DNA of 64,000 nucleotides from Ruminococcus sp. (GTDB taxonomy: Bacteria > Bacillota > Clostridia > Oscillospirales > Ruminococcaceae), in assembly GCA_018376535.1 (NCBI GenBank), contig JAHABC010000003.1:62001-126000 (forward strand). Reading direction: 5' to 3'. Position numbers and translations under genes: made by a program. Positions 25,628 to 34,953 of the stretch are shown piece by piece. How positions within the stretch are numbered: the first letter of the stretch is position 1; each line of letters starts with the position of its first letter. The notes below the pieces were generated by a model. The model saw only the letters and a list, made by a program, of their open reading frames with translations. It had not been told where the DNA came from and made no database searches.

Positions 25628-25678
25628 TTTAGAATTTACTCTCCTTTCAGATGTTACTAAATTGTAACCTCTGTAATG

Positions 25679-25707
25679 ATTATACATTATGTTAGATTAA
25701 AAATCAA
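25679..25707 (-). promoter_or_regulatory. Promoter of the LysM/G5/M23 gene
   Basis: On the minus strand -35 TTGATT (25702-25707), a 17-bp spacer and -10 TATAAT (25679-25684) lie about 50 bases before the start codon. Confidence 0.8.
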
Positions 25708-25762
25708 CGCAAATGGTGTCGATTGACAAAAAGTTTGTACACTTGCACAATTGCCATATATA

Positions 25763-26233
25763 TTACTCGCCCATATGATATGAATATGATAACTTTTCTA
25801 CTGAATAATCTTTTAAAACGTCCAATAGTGGTAATACGCACTTTTTAGCAGTTGGTAAATCGTGTTCTTTGTAGTTGCCACACTCTACCTCGCTAACCCC
25901 AGGGATTTCTCCCTCAAACTTAGATACAAATTCCATACTTTCTCTAACTAGTTGGATAGCATCTTCATGAGGTAAACCTCTAGTGATTAGATAAAATCCA
26001 GTACGACAACCCATAGGTCCAACGTAGATTATATTCTTTTCAAACTTAGAATTTCTGCTATAAGTAGCAAAAATATGCTCTATAGTATGCATTGCTGGGT
26101 TTGGTAGATATACCCCACCATTAGGTTTAACCATTCTAACATCGTAGGTAACTATGTCATCATCTATACGGGATATATACATACCTACTCCGAACTTAGT
26201 GTGGTCTACTTGAAAACTTGCTATTTTTTTCAT
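25763..26233 (-). CDS. luxS: S-ribosylhomocysteine lyase LuxS
   Basis: The 156-residue metalloenzyme converts S-ribosylhomocysteine to homocysteine and the autoinducer-2 precursor DPD in the activated methyl cycle. The HTIEH motif gives metal ligands H49 and H53 and the base E52; C118 (VECGNYKEHDL) is the third ligand and C76 (GCRTGF) the catalytic cysteine. All are present. No pfs gene is adjacent. It follows the RluA gene by 23 bases and is probably co-transcribed with it and the histidine phosphatase gene. Confidence 0.97.
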   Translation of the reverse strand: MKKIASFQVDHTKFGVGMYISRIDDDIVTYDVRMVKPNGGVYLPNPAMHTIEHIFATYSRNSKFEKNIIYVGPMGCRTGFYLITRGLPHEDAIQLVRESMEFVSKFEGEIPGVSEVECGNYKEHDLPTAKKCVLPLLDVLKDYSVEKLSYSYHMGE

Positions 26234-26256
26234 AAAAAAATCCTCCTAAAAAATAG

Positions 26257-27099
26257 TTATACTAAACGTTTCATATCCAATGGAATGTTAGACTTCACTT
26301 CTATAATTTTAGAATTGTCATCTATATTTGGAAAGATTAACTTTCCACAATGTAAAGCTTGTCTATTTATATCTTGCAGTGAGCCTCCGTAGAGGTCATC
26401 ACCTGCAAGTGAATGTCCTATATACGAAAAATGCACTCTAATTTGATGCGTTCTACCCGTTTCAAGAGTGACTTCTACTAAAGAATACTTTCCATTAGTG
26501 GATATCCTTCTATAGTGAGTAACAGACGGTTGTCCATCTGGAGCTACTACCCTCTTGATTATAGAATTGGTTTCACGTTTTATAGGAGCATCTATAGTAC
26601 CAGAAGTATCTATAGTACCAGTTACTACGGCATAGTATACTTTGCTTATCTGTTTTTGCAACATTCCCGCCGAACGCTGATTTTTAGCTACTATACACAA
26701 TCCTGAAGTATTTCTATCCAAACGGATAATAGGTCTAAACGTGGTATTTGGATACAGATAAGAAAAATAGTTTCCTAAGGTATCCCCTTGATGCTTTATA
26801 GATGGGTGTATGGGCATATTATAAGATTTATCAAATACTACTACATTCTCATCTTCATAGGCTATTGGAACTACTAAGTTAGAGTTAGGTTCTAAAAAAG
26901 ATGTATCTTCTATAGATAAAACTATAGTATCGTTAGGTTGAACCATATCTATAGAACGTATTAGTTCAGAATTTCTAGTAATGCCCATATACTCACGTTT
27001 CAACTTAGTGAGTAACTTTTTAGATATCCCTACAGACTTTAAAAAGTCTTTTAATAAAATAGGAGTATCACCAGTATAGGTATAATGTTGTTTAGTCAT
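26257..27099 (-). CDS. RluA-family 23S rRNA pseudouridine synthase
   Basis: The 280-residue enzyme isomerises uridine to pseudouridine in RNA. The catalytic Asp is D128 in RLDRNTSGL; the ETGRTHQIRVH motif follows. An S4-like N-terminal segment (about 12-65) may help bind rRNA. The start overlaps the histidine phosphatase stop by eight bases, so the two are translationally linked. Which uridines are modified cannot be told. Confidence 0.9.
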   Translation of the reverse strand: MTKQHYTYTGDTPILLKDFLKSVGISKKLLTKLKREYMGITRNSELIRSIDMVQPNDTIVLSIEDTSFLEPNSNLVVPIAYEDENVVVFDKSYNMPIHPSIKHQGDTLGNYFSYLYPNTTFRPIIRLDRNTSGLCIVAKNQRSAGMLQKQISKVYYAVVTGTIDTSGTIDAPIKRETNSIIKRVVAPDGQPSVTHYRRISTNGKYSLVEVTLETGRTHQIRVHFSYIGHSLAGDDLYGGSLQDINRQALHCGKLIFPNIDDNSKIIEVKSNIPLDMKRLV

Positions 27100-27739
27100 A
27101 GGTATTAAAATCTATATCATCTGGAACGTATGGAACTTTTCCTAATATTTCAAACGCTTGTGAACGTTGCCACATATCAGCAGTGACTAAGATTTCTGCA
27201 CCTTCACCAGCATCTATATATATATCGTTTGGATTTATTTTAGGCAATCCAAAACAAGTAAGCATATTTTTAATAATTCCAGAATGAGTTACTATTGCAC
27301 AATGTGAAAATTCTTCGTCCATCATATTTACGATAATTCTAGTTAGGGCATTATAAGAACGCACTACCAACTCTTGAATACTTTCGCCATTAGGTGGAGC
27401 ATTATCTATACCACCTTTTAGCCATTGTTTGTAGTCATCACGGTCTATAAGTTGGTCAACGGTTTTACCATCGAAGTCACCGAAGTTTAGTTCTTTAAGG
27501 TCGTCCATAGCTATAACCTGTCTATCTGGGAACAGAATTTCACAAGTTTGACGGCATCTTAAAAGAGGGCTTGTATATACTCTTTCAACTCTAGGATATC
27601 TATATTCGTCCATGAGGTTTAAAAGTGTATCTTTACCCTTTTTGGATAGTGGTAAGTCAGTATTACAACCTATATACATACCAGTTTCGTTAGCCTCTGT
27701 AAATCCGTGACGGATTAAACTTAATCTATAACCTTTCAA
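27092..27739 (-). CDS. Histidine phosphatase family protein
   Basis: The 215-residue protein has the RHG motif (R10-H11-G12) with the phosphorylated histidine, the IGCNTDLPLSKKG segment and a late HSG (VTHSGIIKNML). The substrate is unknown: phosphoglycerate mutase-like, alpha-ribazole phosphatase or another small phosphomonoester. It starts at TTG 27739, eight bases after GGAG, and leads a group with the RluA-type synthase and luxS. Confidence 0.82.
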   Translation of the reverse strand: MKGYRLSLIRHGFTEANETGMYIGCNTDLPLSKKGKDTLLNLMDEYRYPRVERVYTSPLLRCRQTCEILFPDRQVIAMDDLKELNFGDFDGKTVDQLIDRDDYKQWLKGGIDNAPPNGESIQELVVRSYNALTRIIVNMMDEEFSHCAIVTHSGIIKNMLTCFGLPKINPNDIYIDAGEGAEILVTADMWQRSQAFEILGKVPYVPDDIDFNTYD

Positions 27740-27771
27740 AAAAATTACTCCTCTCGAAATTAGTATATTAT

Positions 27772-27800
27772 ATTATAATAGATTTCGTTTTAAAAATCAA
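27772..27800 (-). promoter_or_regulatory. Promoter of histidine phosphatase-rluA-luxS group
   Basis: On the minus strand -35 TTGATT (27795-27800), 17-bp spacer and -10 TATAAT (27772-27777) lie about 30 bases before the start codon. Confidence 0.8.
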
Positions 27801-27865
27801 GGGGTGTCACACTTTGCAAGTTACTAAAAAAATCAACAAGTTTCATAGTTTTATCGATTATTCTA

Positions 27866-27894
27866 TTTACAAAGTTAATTTTTTATTATATAAT
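27866..27894 (+). promoter_or_regulatory. Promoter of the apbE-rnf operon
   Basis: -35 TTTACA (27866-27871), a 17-bp spacer and -10 TATAAT (27889-27894) lie about 43 bases before the apbE start. It is back-to-back with the histidine phosphatase promoter. Confidence 0.8.
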
Positions 27895-27937
27895 AATAGT
27901 AATTTTGATTCTTAAATTTTTCGGAGGAGTTAGCCAC

Positions 27938-28948
27938 ATGAAACTTAATATAAACTTGAAATATTTATCTGTAAGTATAATATTCGTGGTTTGTATTATG
28001 GCAATAGTTATATTCTATACTAAAAATAATCGTGAGCAATCATATAGTAGCACAATGTTTTCAATGGATACTATAGTATCTGTTCAAACGTATGGTTCGG
28101 ATTTGACTAGTGAAGTGCAATCTAAAGTGGAAGAACTTAATGATATCTTTGATAGACATTCTATTGATACTCCTCTATATATCCTAAATAAAGATAAAAT
28201 TCTAAAAAATCCGTCCATCTACTTAAACGATTTAGTAACTAAAACTCTTGAACTAAACGACGAATTTGGCTCTAATGTGGATATATCTTCTGGAACTTTA
28301 ATAGATACTTGGAATATTAATTCCGATACCCCTAGAGTTCCTACCGATAATGAAATATCTACAGCTATGGCAACTATCGGTTCGGATAATATTTCCATCA
28401 AAGATAGTTCAATATCGTTGCTCAACGGTTGCACTTTAGATGTCGGTTCTGTTGCGAAAGGCTATACCTTAGATGTTATCTACAATCTAATAAAAGATGC
28501 TGATTTAGATAGTGCTTGTGTATCCATGGGTTCTTCTACACTACTTCTAAACGTGCAGAATTATAACGTCGGAGTTCGTTCCCCTACAGATAATAACTCT
28601 TTAGCGTGTACTTTTACCGTAAATGGTACTGGATATATTTCCACATCTGGTGGATATGAACGCTATATGGAAATAGATGGACAAAAATATTCCCACATTT
28701 TAGACCTATCTACTGGATATCCCACTACTACAGATTTAACTTCGGTTACCGTATATACCAACAGTGGTATAAAGTCGGATTTCTTATCTACTTACATATA
28801 TATAGGTGGAACTAAAGACATTTATAAATATCTAAATGCTGACGACTACAAAGTAATAGCTATAGATACAAACAATAACTTATATATCAGTAAAAATTTT
28901 GATATCAAAATTAAAGATAACTCTTTAAAACTATATAATTATCGATAA
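27938..28948 (+). CDS. apbE: FAD:protein FMN transferase ApbE
   Basis: The 336-residue enzyme covalently attaches FMN to a Thr in target proteins such as RnfD and RnfG. It has an N-terminal membrane segment (about 8-27) without a clear lipobox, so it should act at the outer face of the membrane. Motifs: SMDTIVSV, then DVGSVAKGYTLDVI. The ATG at 27938 follows GGAGGAG by eight bases. It leads the rnf genes, whose RnfD and RnfG carry the target (S/T)GAT motif, so the substrate can be inferred from context. Confidence 0.93.
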   Translation: MKLNINLKYLSVSIIFVVCIMAIVIFYTKNNREQSYSSTMFSMDTIVSVQTYGSDLTSEVQSKVEELNDIFDRHSIDTPLYILNKDKILKNPSIYLNDLVTKTLELNDEFGSNVDISSGTLIDTWNINSDTPRVPTDNEISTAMATIGSDNISIKDSSISLLNGCTLDVGSVAKGYTLDVIYNLIKDADLDSACVSMGSSTLLLNVQNYNVGVRSPTDNNSLACTFTVNGTGYISTSGGYERYMEIDGQKYSHILDLSTGYPTTTDLTSVTVYTNSGIKSDFLSTYIYIGGTKDIYKYLNADDYKVIAIDTNNNLYISKNFDIKIKDNSLKLYNYR

Positions 28949-29016
28949 AATCCCATAGTTGAGGGCTTTTATATATTACTTTTTCTATTCTACATTTAAC
29001 TGAGGAGGTTATTTTA

Positions 29017-30294
29017 TTGAAAAAATTGAACTCTGTACATCTTGAACACTGTAAAAATACAGAAGATTGTGCAGTCGAAAGACTTCCTTTACCTAAGATT
29101 GTTAAAATTCCTATGTCTATGCACATGGGAGCTCCATGCAGTCCGACAGTAAAGGCAAAAGAACAAGTCTTTGTAGGCACTAAAATAGGTGATACTGATG
29201 CTTTTATGTCTGCACCAATACACTCTAGTGTATCTGGAACGGTTAAAGCTATCACTGACTATTTAATGGCAAATGGTAGAACTTGCAAGATGGTTGAGAT
29301 TGTACCTGACGGAAATCAAACCAAAGATGAAAACGTCAAGCCTATCACCCTATCTGATAAGGCTAGTTTTTTGAAAGCTGTCCGTGAAAGTGGTGCTGTG
29401 GGTCTTGGTGGTGCAGGATTTCCTACACATATTAAGCTAAATCCTAAAACCCCAGTGGATACTTTGGTGGTAAACGGTGCAGAATGTGAACCTTATATTA
29501 CATCGGATTACCGTCTTATGATTGATAATCCTAAACAGATTTTAAATGGCATTAAAATGGTCATGAAAGTTTGTGGTATCCAAAGAGCGTGTATAGGCAT
29601 AGAGGCTAACAAACCTAAAGCTATCGAAAAGTTTAAAGAACTAACTAGTGGCATGGAAGAAATTGAAATACATACTTTACCATCTACATATCCACAAGGT
29701 GCAGAAAAGGTTCTAATATACTCTACTACTGGCAGAATTGTCGCAGAAGGTGAACTTCCATCTGACCAAGGAGTTATAGTTATGAACGTATCTACTGCGG
29801 GATTTCTACAAAGTTACTTTGAAACTGGTATGCCTCTAGTGGAAAGAACTCTTACAGTAGATGGTTCGGCAATTAAAAAACGTTGTAACGTTACCGTTCC
29901 AATAGGAACTCCTATCCGTGACATTCTTGAATACGCTCAAGCTGATATTGATAGTATAAATAAGTTAATCTTGGGTGGCCCTATGATGGGTATGTGTGCT
30001 TATAACTTCGATAGTCCAATAGTTAAAATGAACAACGCTATACTAGGTTTAAATGATTATGTTCCTCCAGTAACTACAGATTGCATTAAGTGTGGTAGAT
30101 GTATTAAAGCATGTCCATTTAATCTAATGCCTAGAGAAATAGAACTAGCTTACAAGACTAAAAATGTAGCACTACTTCAAAAGTTAAAAGTTAATCTATG
30201 TATGAACTGTGGTTCATGTACATATGTATGCCCAGCAAAAAGACCTCTAGCAGAAGTAAATCAACTTGCAAAAGGTTTACTGCCTAGAAAATAA
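29017..30294 (+). CDS. rnfC: Rnf complex subunit RnfC
   Basis: The 425-residue peripheral subunit is the NADH-binding part of the Rnf ion-pumping ferredoxin:NAD oxidoreductase. It carries two 4Fe-4S motifs near the C-terminus (CIKCGRCIKACP and CMNCGSCTYVCP) and the complex-I-like FMN/NADH region with GGAGFPTHIK. It starts at TTG after GAGGAGG. It is the first rnf gene, in the common Firmicutes order C-D-G-E-A-B. Confidence 0.96.
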   Translation: MKKLNSVHLEHCKNTEDCAVERLPLPKIVKIPMSMHMGAPCSPTVKAKEQVFVGTKIGDTDAFMSAPIHSSVSGTVKAITDYLMANGRTCKMVEIVPDGNQTKDENVKPITLSDKASFLKAVRESGAVGLGGAGFPTHIKLNPKTPVDTLVVNGAECEPYITSDYRLMIDNPKQILNGIKMVMKVCGIQRACIGIEANKPKAIEKFKELTSGMEEIEIHTLPSTYPQGAEKVLIYSTTGRIVAEGELPSDQGVIVMNVSTAGFLQSYFETGMPLVERTLTVDGSAIKKRCNVTVPIGTPIRDILEYAQADIDSINKLILGGPMMGMCAYNFDSPIVKMNNAILGLNDYVPPVTTDCIKCGRCIKACPFNLMPREIELAYKTKNVALLQKLKVNLCMNCGSCTYVCPAKRPLAEVNQLAKGLLPRK

Positions 30295-30332
30295 TTTTAA
30301 TTAATAGTTATCAAGAAAGGATTGATATTAAT

Positions 30333-31280
30333 TTGAGTAATAAATTAACAGTAACAGCATCACCACATAGGCGTGATAATGTTTCTACACAAAAAATTAT
30401 GCTTATGGTTATTATAGCACTTTTACCATCTGTAGTGGCTAGTGCGATATATTTCGGTTTTAGAGCAATCTTATTAATTGCCATATGCGTGGCTACTTGC
30501 GTATTAACTGAGTTCGTTTGCAGAAAGTTAATGAAAAGAAATCAAACTATAAGCGACTTATCTGCTTGTGTAACAGGTATATTGTTAGCATTAAACCTAC
30601 CAGTAACACTCCCAATCTGGGAAGCAGTTATAGGTTCTTTCGTTGCGATTGCCGTAGTTAAACAACTCTTTGGAGGCATCGGTCAAAACTTTGCCAACCC
30701 TGCCATAGTAGGTAGAATAGTATTAATGCTATCATTTACTGCCGATATGACTACTTGGGCTATACCTAAGTACTATCAAAACAGTGGTGAAGTAATCACT
30801 GGAGCAACTCCATTAGTAAGTGGTGACGCATCTTACTTGGATTTATTCCTTGGCAACGTTGGAGGTTGTTTGGGTGAAACTTCTGCTTTAGCAATTCTAA
30901 TAGGTGGATTGTTCTTAATAGTTATGAAAGTTATTTCACCATCTGCACCTATTTCATTCATTGGAACTGTCGCAATATTGACTGCTATCACTGGTGGTGA
31001 TGTAGGATATCAAGTATTAGCAGGTGGTCTACTATTGGGTGCGTTCTTTATGGCTACAGATTACTCTACTACTCCTATTACCGAAAAGGGCAGAATTATA
31101 TTCGGTATAGGTTGTGGTATCATAACTTTTGTTATTAGAAACTATGGTGGATATCCTGAAGGTGTATCTTTCTCGATACTACTAATGAACGTTTTAACTC
31201 CATACATAGACCGTCTAACCATGTCTAAACCTGTTGGAGCTAAATATCCAGAAAAAAATAAAGAGGAGGTTTCTAAGTAA
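30333..31280 (+). CDS. rnfD: Rnf complex membrane subunit RnfD
   Basis: The 315-residue protein has about nine membrane helices and the flavinylation motif TGATPL (about residue 157), where FMN is bound through a Thr. It forms part of the ion-translocating core. The start is TTG at 30333. Its stop overlaps the rnfG ATG. Confidence 0.95.
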   Translation: MSNKLTVTASPHRRDNVSTQKIMLMVIIALLPSVVASAIYFGFRAILLIAICVATCVLTEFVCRKLMKRNQTISDLSACVTGILLALNLPVTLPIWEAVIGSFVAIAVVKQLFGGIGQNFANPAIVGRIVLMLSFTADMTTWAIPKYYQNSGEVITGATPLVSGDASYLDLFLGNVGGCLGETSALAILIGGLFLIVMKVISPSAPISFIGTVAILTAITGGDVGYQVLAGGLLLGAFFMATDYSTTPITEKGRIIFGIGCGIITFVIRNYGGYPEGVSFSILLMNVLTPYIDRLTMSKPVGAKYPEKNKEEVSK

Positions 31281-31804
31281 TGGATAAAATTAAACCTACT
31301 CTTGTATTAACTTTGATTTGCATAATCGTTAGTACATTGTTAGTATTCGCTAATGCCATAACTAAAGAAAAGATAGTCCAAGCTGAACAAGAGGCTCTTA
31401 ATAAAAGTTTAGTCAGTGTATTAGGTGAGGGTACTAATCCAAAAGCTAGTGGATATACTTCCGATGATGCTACTGTAAATGGTATCTATACAGATGACAA
31501 AAATCAAGTGGCTTTTGAAATGACCGTCGATGGATATTCTAAAGGTGGTTTGTATCTACTAGTAGGCATAAACGAAAACGGCGAAGTTTCGGGAGTATCT
31601 ATAATTACTATTACCGAAACTAAAGGTCTAGGTACTAAAGTTCAAGATGATAGCTTTATATCTCAATTCATAGGTGCTACTAATACAGATTATTCATTTG
31701 AAAAGATTACTGGTGCTACATTCTCATCTAATGGTATGAAATCTGCTGTAGATACTGCTTTGACTATATATAATGAACACAAGGAGGAAATCTTAAATGG
31801 CTGA
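31280..31804 (+). CDS. rnfG: Rnf complex subunit RnfG
   Basis: The 174-residue protein has one N-terminal membrane helix and an extracellular FMN-binding domain with the ITGATFSS motif (about residue 147) to which FMN is attached by ApbE. It is 1 bp overlapped with rnfD and 8 bp with rnfE. Confidence 0.95.
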   Translation: MDKIKPTLVLTLICIIVSTLLVFANAITKEKIVQAEQEALNKSLVSVLGEGTNPKASGYTSDDATVNGIYTDDKNQVAFEMTVDGYSKGGLYLLVGINENGEVSGVSIITITETKGLGTKVQDDSFISQFIGATNTDYSFEKITGATFSSNGMKSAVDTALTIYNEHKEEILNG

Positions 31805-32471
31805 TAATAAACAACATTCCAATTGGTACGAATTTACCAAAGGTTTGATTAAAGAAAATCCTAACTTAGTATCATTGTTGGGAATGTGTCCAACGTTGGC
31901 AGTAACTACTGAGGCCGTAAACGGCATAGGAATGGGTTTAGCTACTACATTCGTACTAGTAGGTTCTAACTGCGTAATATCTTTACTAAAGAATGTAATT
32001 CCTAAACAGGTAAAACTTCCAGCATACATAGTAATAATTGCAGGATTCGTTACCGTAATCGAAATGCTTATGCACGGATTTATTCCATCACTATACTCAG
32101 CATTAGGAAACTTTCTATCTTTGATAGTAGTAAACTGTATCATATTAGGTCGTGCTGAGATGTTCGCTTGTAAGAATAAGGTAATACCATCTATTTGCGA
32201 TGGTCTTGGTATGGGCTTAGGATTTACACTATCTTTAACTTTAATGGGTTCTATTAGAGAACTTATCGGCTCTGGAAGTATCTTCGGATTTAGTTTAGGT
32301 ATTCCACAATCTATGACTCTATTCATTATGCCAGCAGGTGGATTTTTCGTCCTAGGTATGATTATTGCCGTAATAAACAAAGTCGCTCACAAGAAACCAC
32401 CTCAAGAGATGGGTTGTAAAGGTTGTCCTAATGCCAGTGCTTGTAAAGGAAACGGAGGTTGTAATCAATAA
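31797..32471 (+). CDS. rnfE: Rnf complex membrane subunit RnfE
   Basis: The 224-residue subunit has six predicted membrane helices and is homologous to RnfA and NqrD. The C-terminus is Cys-rich (GCKGCPNASACKGNGGCNQ), an extension seen in some Clostridia RnfE proteins; its role is unknown. Confidence 0.95.
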   Translation: MADNKQHSNWYEFTKGLIKENPNLVSLLGMCPTLAVTTEAVNGIGMGLATTFVLVGSNCVISLLKNVIPKQVKLPAYIVIIAGFVTVIEMLMHGFIPSLYSALGNFLSLIVVNCIILGRAEMFACKNKVIPSICDGLGMGLGFTLSLTLMGSIRELIGSGSIFGFSLGIPQSMTLFIMPAGGFFVLGMIIAVINKVAHKKPPQEMGCKGCPNASACKGNGGCNQ

Positions 32472-33043
32472 TGGGAACTTATGTTACTATAATGTTATCG
32501 GCTATACTTACCGATAACTATGTACTATCCAAGTTTATGGGAATATGTCCATTTTTGGGAGTATCCAAAAAGTTAGATAGCTCTGTCGGAATGGGTTGTG
32601 CAGTTATCTTTGTAATGGCTTGTGCTACTTTGATAACTTATCCTATATATACATACCTACTACTTCCAAATGGCTTGGAGTATCTTAGAACTATGGCATT
32701 TATCTTGATTATTGCCCTATTCGTTCAACTTGTAGAGATTATTCTAAAAAAGGTAATGCCTCCACTATATAAAATGTTGGGTGTATATCTACCTTTGATT
32801 ACTACCAACTGTGCCGTTTTAGGTGTAACTCTTGATAATATCGATAGTGGCTATACTTATATGCAATCTGTATTCAATGCAATATGCGTAGGTATAGGTT
32901 TTACTCTAGTATTGATAATCTTCTCTGGAGTACGTTCTAAACTTGAAACTGCTGATATCCCTGAAACTTTTAAGGGTGTTCCAAGTACTCTAGTAGCTGG
33001 TGCAATAGTATCTTTAAGTTTTATGGCTTTCAGTGGAATGTAA
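32471..33043 (+). CDS. rnfA: Rnf complex membrane subunit RnfA
   Basis: The 190-residue protein has six membrane helices and the pattern SAILTDNYVLSKFMGICPFLGVSKK typical of RnfA. RnfA and RnfE together hold an intramembrane iron centre in the known complex. It overlaps the rnfE stop by one base. Confidence 0.96.
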   Translation: MGTYVTIMLSAILTDNYVLSKFMGICPFLGVSKKLDSSVGMGCAVIFVMACATLITYPIYTYLLLPNGLEYLRTMAFILIIALFVQLVEIILKKVMPPLYKMLGVYLPLITTNCAVLGVTLDNIDSGYTYMQSVFNAICVGIGFTLVLIIFSGVRSKLETADIPETFKGVPSTLVAGAIVSLSFMAFSGM

Positions 33044-33151
33044 CTAATTAATAGATAATAATTAATATATAATAATTATCATGGTATTTATATTACTACC
33101 TAAAACTTAAAGATTAAGTAAATCTTTATAGAAAGGATTTGATTTTTAAAT

Positions 33152-33976
33152 ATGTCTTTTACTACACATATACTTCCAGTGTTGTTGTTCGCAATATTGG
33201 GAATACTCACTGGAGTATTATTAACAGTAATATCTAAAGTATTCGAGGTGAAAACCGACGAACGTGTCGAACAGATTAGCGAGGCATTACCTCAAGCAAA
33301 TTGCGGTGCTTGTGGCTTTGCAGGTTGTGCCGATTATGCTAATGCTATAGTAACTAAAGGAGTTCCAACTAATCTATGTAAACCAGGTGGTGCAGACGCA
33401 TCTGCTAAGATTAGCGAAATTATGGGAACTGTCGCTGAAGAAACTACTCCAGAATGTGCAGTGGTTCATTGTAATGGTACTTGTGAGGCATCATCTAAAA
33501 AGTTCGATTTTGTTGGTGTAGATAGTTGTGCATCTGCTAAGAGGTTCTACGGTGGAACTGGTGCTTGTACTTTCGGTTGTCTAGGTCTAGGCGATTGCAT
33601 TAAAGTATGCGAATACGGTGCAATATCTATAGTAGATGGTATCGCTAAAGTAGATAAATCTAAATGTTTGGCTTGTGGTAAGTGTACTAAGACTTGTCCT
33701 AATGGAATAATCTCCATTAAAAAGATTACCAACCATGTAGATGTTCTATGCTCATCTCATGATAACGGAAAAAATACCGTCATAGCTTGTAAGAATGGTT
33801 GCATAGGTTGCAAGATGTGCGAAAAGAAATGTCCTAACGGTGCTATCACTGTAGATAACTTCTGTGCTAAAATAGATTACTCTAAATGTACTAGTTGTGG
33901 TGAATGTATTACTGCTTGTAAACGTGGAGCAATAAAATCTTGTTTTGAAAACACATCGGAAAGTATTAACGCATAG
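33152..33976 (+). CDS. rnfB: Rnf complex ferredoxin-like subunit RnfB
   Basis: The 274-residue subunit has one N-terminal membrane helix, the Fe-S domain motif CGACGFAGC, and then several ferredoxin-type clusters (CLACGKCTKTCP, CIGCKMCEKKCP, CTSCGECITACK). It takes electrons from reduced ferredoxin. It is separated from rnfA by about 110 bases that contain only a weak hairpin and is closed by a strong terminator, so it still belongs to the operon. Confidence 0.95.
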   Translation: MSFTTHILPVLLFAILGILTGVLLTVISKVFEVKTDERVEQISEALPQANCGACGFAGCADYANAIVTKGVPTNLCKPGGADASAKISEIMGTVAEETTPECAVVHCNGTCEASSKKFDFVGVDSCASAKRFYGGTGACTFGCLGLGDCIKVCEYGAISIVDGIAKVDKSKCLACGKCTKTCPNGIISIKKITNHVDVLCSSHDNGKNTVIACKNGCIGCKMCEKKCPNGAITVDNFCAKIDYSKCTSCGECITACKRGAIKSCFENTSESINA

Positions 33977-34000
33977 TACATAGTGATTGCATATACAAAA

Positions 34001-34028
34001 AATCCTCCGTAATGGAGGATTTTTTTTA
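34001..34028. terminator. Terminator after rnfB, probably bidirectional
   Basis: AATCCTCC pairs with GGAGGATT over a five-base loop and is followed by eight T on the plus strand; on the minus strand the arm is also followed by a T run, so it can serve the convergent AraC gene too. Confidence 0.9.
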
Positions 34029-34035
34029 TAAAGAT

Positions 34036-34911
34036 TTATCTTTCACGCCAAGTCTTTCTGTACTTAAATGGAGTAATATCCTCAGATGCTTTAAACTGTT
34101 TATTAAAGTAACTGGTATCGTAGAAACCACACGTTTCAGATATTTCATCTATAGGTTTATCGGTAAAGCGAAGTAATCTTTTAGCGTAGTTAATTCGACA
34201 GGATATTATATACTTAGATATTGTAACTCCATAAGCCTTTTTGAACTCTTTAGTTAAATAGAACTTACTCATACAAAAGAGTTCACATAGACTTTCAAGA
34301 TATATTTCGTTAGTAAAATTACTATCTAGATAGTCTTTAACCTCACTTAAACTCTTAGATGCTTTAACAGTATAGTCTATATCAGTCTTTTTAAAAGTCA
34401 AAGTAAGAGTTAGTAAATCAGTAATAAGTTGAGATGTTTTTATTTCAGTATAGGCATCAGGTTTTTGATTTATATCTATAATACGTCTAATTATTTCTTC
34501 AAAAGGATATATATTACTAGGTTTTATAACGTTAATATAAGTTTCTTCAAAGCATTTATAGTAACCTCTAGCAGTAGGGCCGTTGAAGTGTATCCAAAGC
34601 AATTCCCAAGGGTCGTCGGTACTACTTTCGTATAGATGAGTATTAAGACAATCTATAAAGAAACAACACCCTTCCGATACGTTAAACTGACGTTCTTTAT
34701 AAGTTAAAGTACCTTTTCCTTTTAAGACTAAAACGAATAGTAAAGAATCCAAATTTTCTCTATTGGTATGATATTCATTAGTAACCTTTATATAACCTGC
34801 CTCTTGAATGTAAAAGAAAGTACTCTTAGCTAAAGGACTGGTAGTACATATTAACCTTATAGAATCTTGTGAAACATTATCATTATTCCAAAGTTGAACA
34901 TTTTCTTCCAT
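34036..34911 (-). CDS. AraC-family regulator with cupin-like N-terminus
   Basis: The 291-residue protein has an N-terminal ligand-binding region of the AraC cupin type (about 50-110, FVLVLKGKGTLTYKERQF) and a C-terminal pair of helix-turn-helix motifs (LESLCELFCMSKFYLTKEFKKAYG and ISETCGFYDTSYFNKQFK). A sugar or other small-molecule inducer is likely but unknown. It lies 42 bases behind nadC on the same strand and may share its transcript; nothing in the window is an obvious target. Confidence 0.85.
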   Translation of the reverse strand: MEENVQLWNNDNVSQDSIRLICTTSPLAKSTFFYIQEAGYIKVTNEYHTNRENLDSLLFVLVLKGKGTLTYKERQFNVSEGCCFFIDCLNTHLYESSTDDPWELLWIHFNGPTARGYYKCFEETYINVIKPSNIYPFEEIIRRIIDINQKPDAYTEIKTSQLITDLLTLTLTFKKTDIDYTVKASKSLSEVKDYLDSNFTNEIYLESLCELFCMSKFYLTKEFKKAYGVTISKYIISCRINYAKRLLRFTDKPIDEISETCGFYDTSYFNKQFKASEDITPFKYRKTWRER

Positions 34912-34953
34912 AAATTACACCTCTTTTTTATTAAAGTAATATTGATTAAAATG

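Noticed and set aside
25263..25667. 134-codon plus-strand frame over the start of the LysM/G5/M23 gene
   Set aside because: It covers the opposite-strand promoter and N-terminal part of a well supported gene and has no recognisable features.
31793..32380. 195-codon minus-strand frame opposite rnfE
   Set aside because: It lies fully within rnfE, which has clear homology and a ribosome site. The antisense frame is rich in Pro/Ile without any motif.
33044..33151. Terminator or separate promoter between rnfA and rnfB
   Set aside because: The gap has only a weak AGATTAAGTAAATCTTT hairpin without a proper T run and no clear -35/-10 pair.
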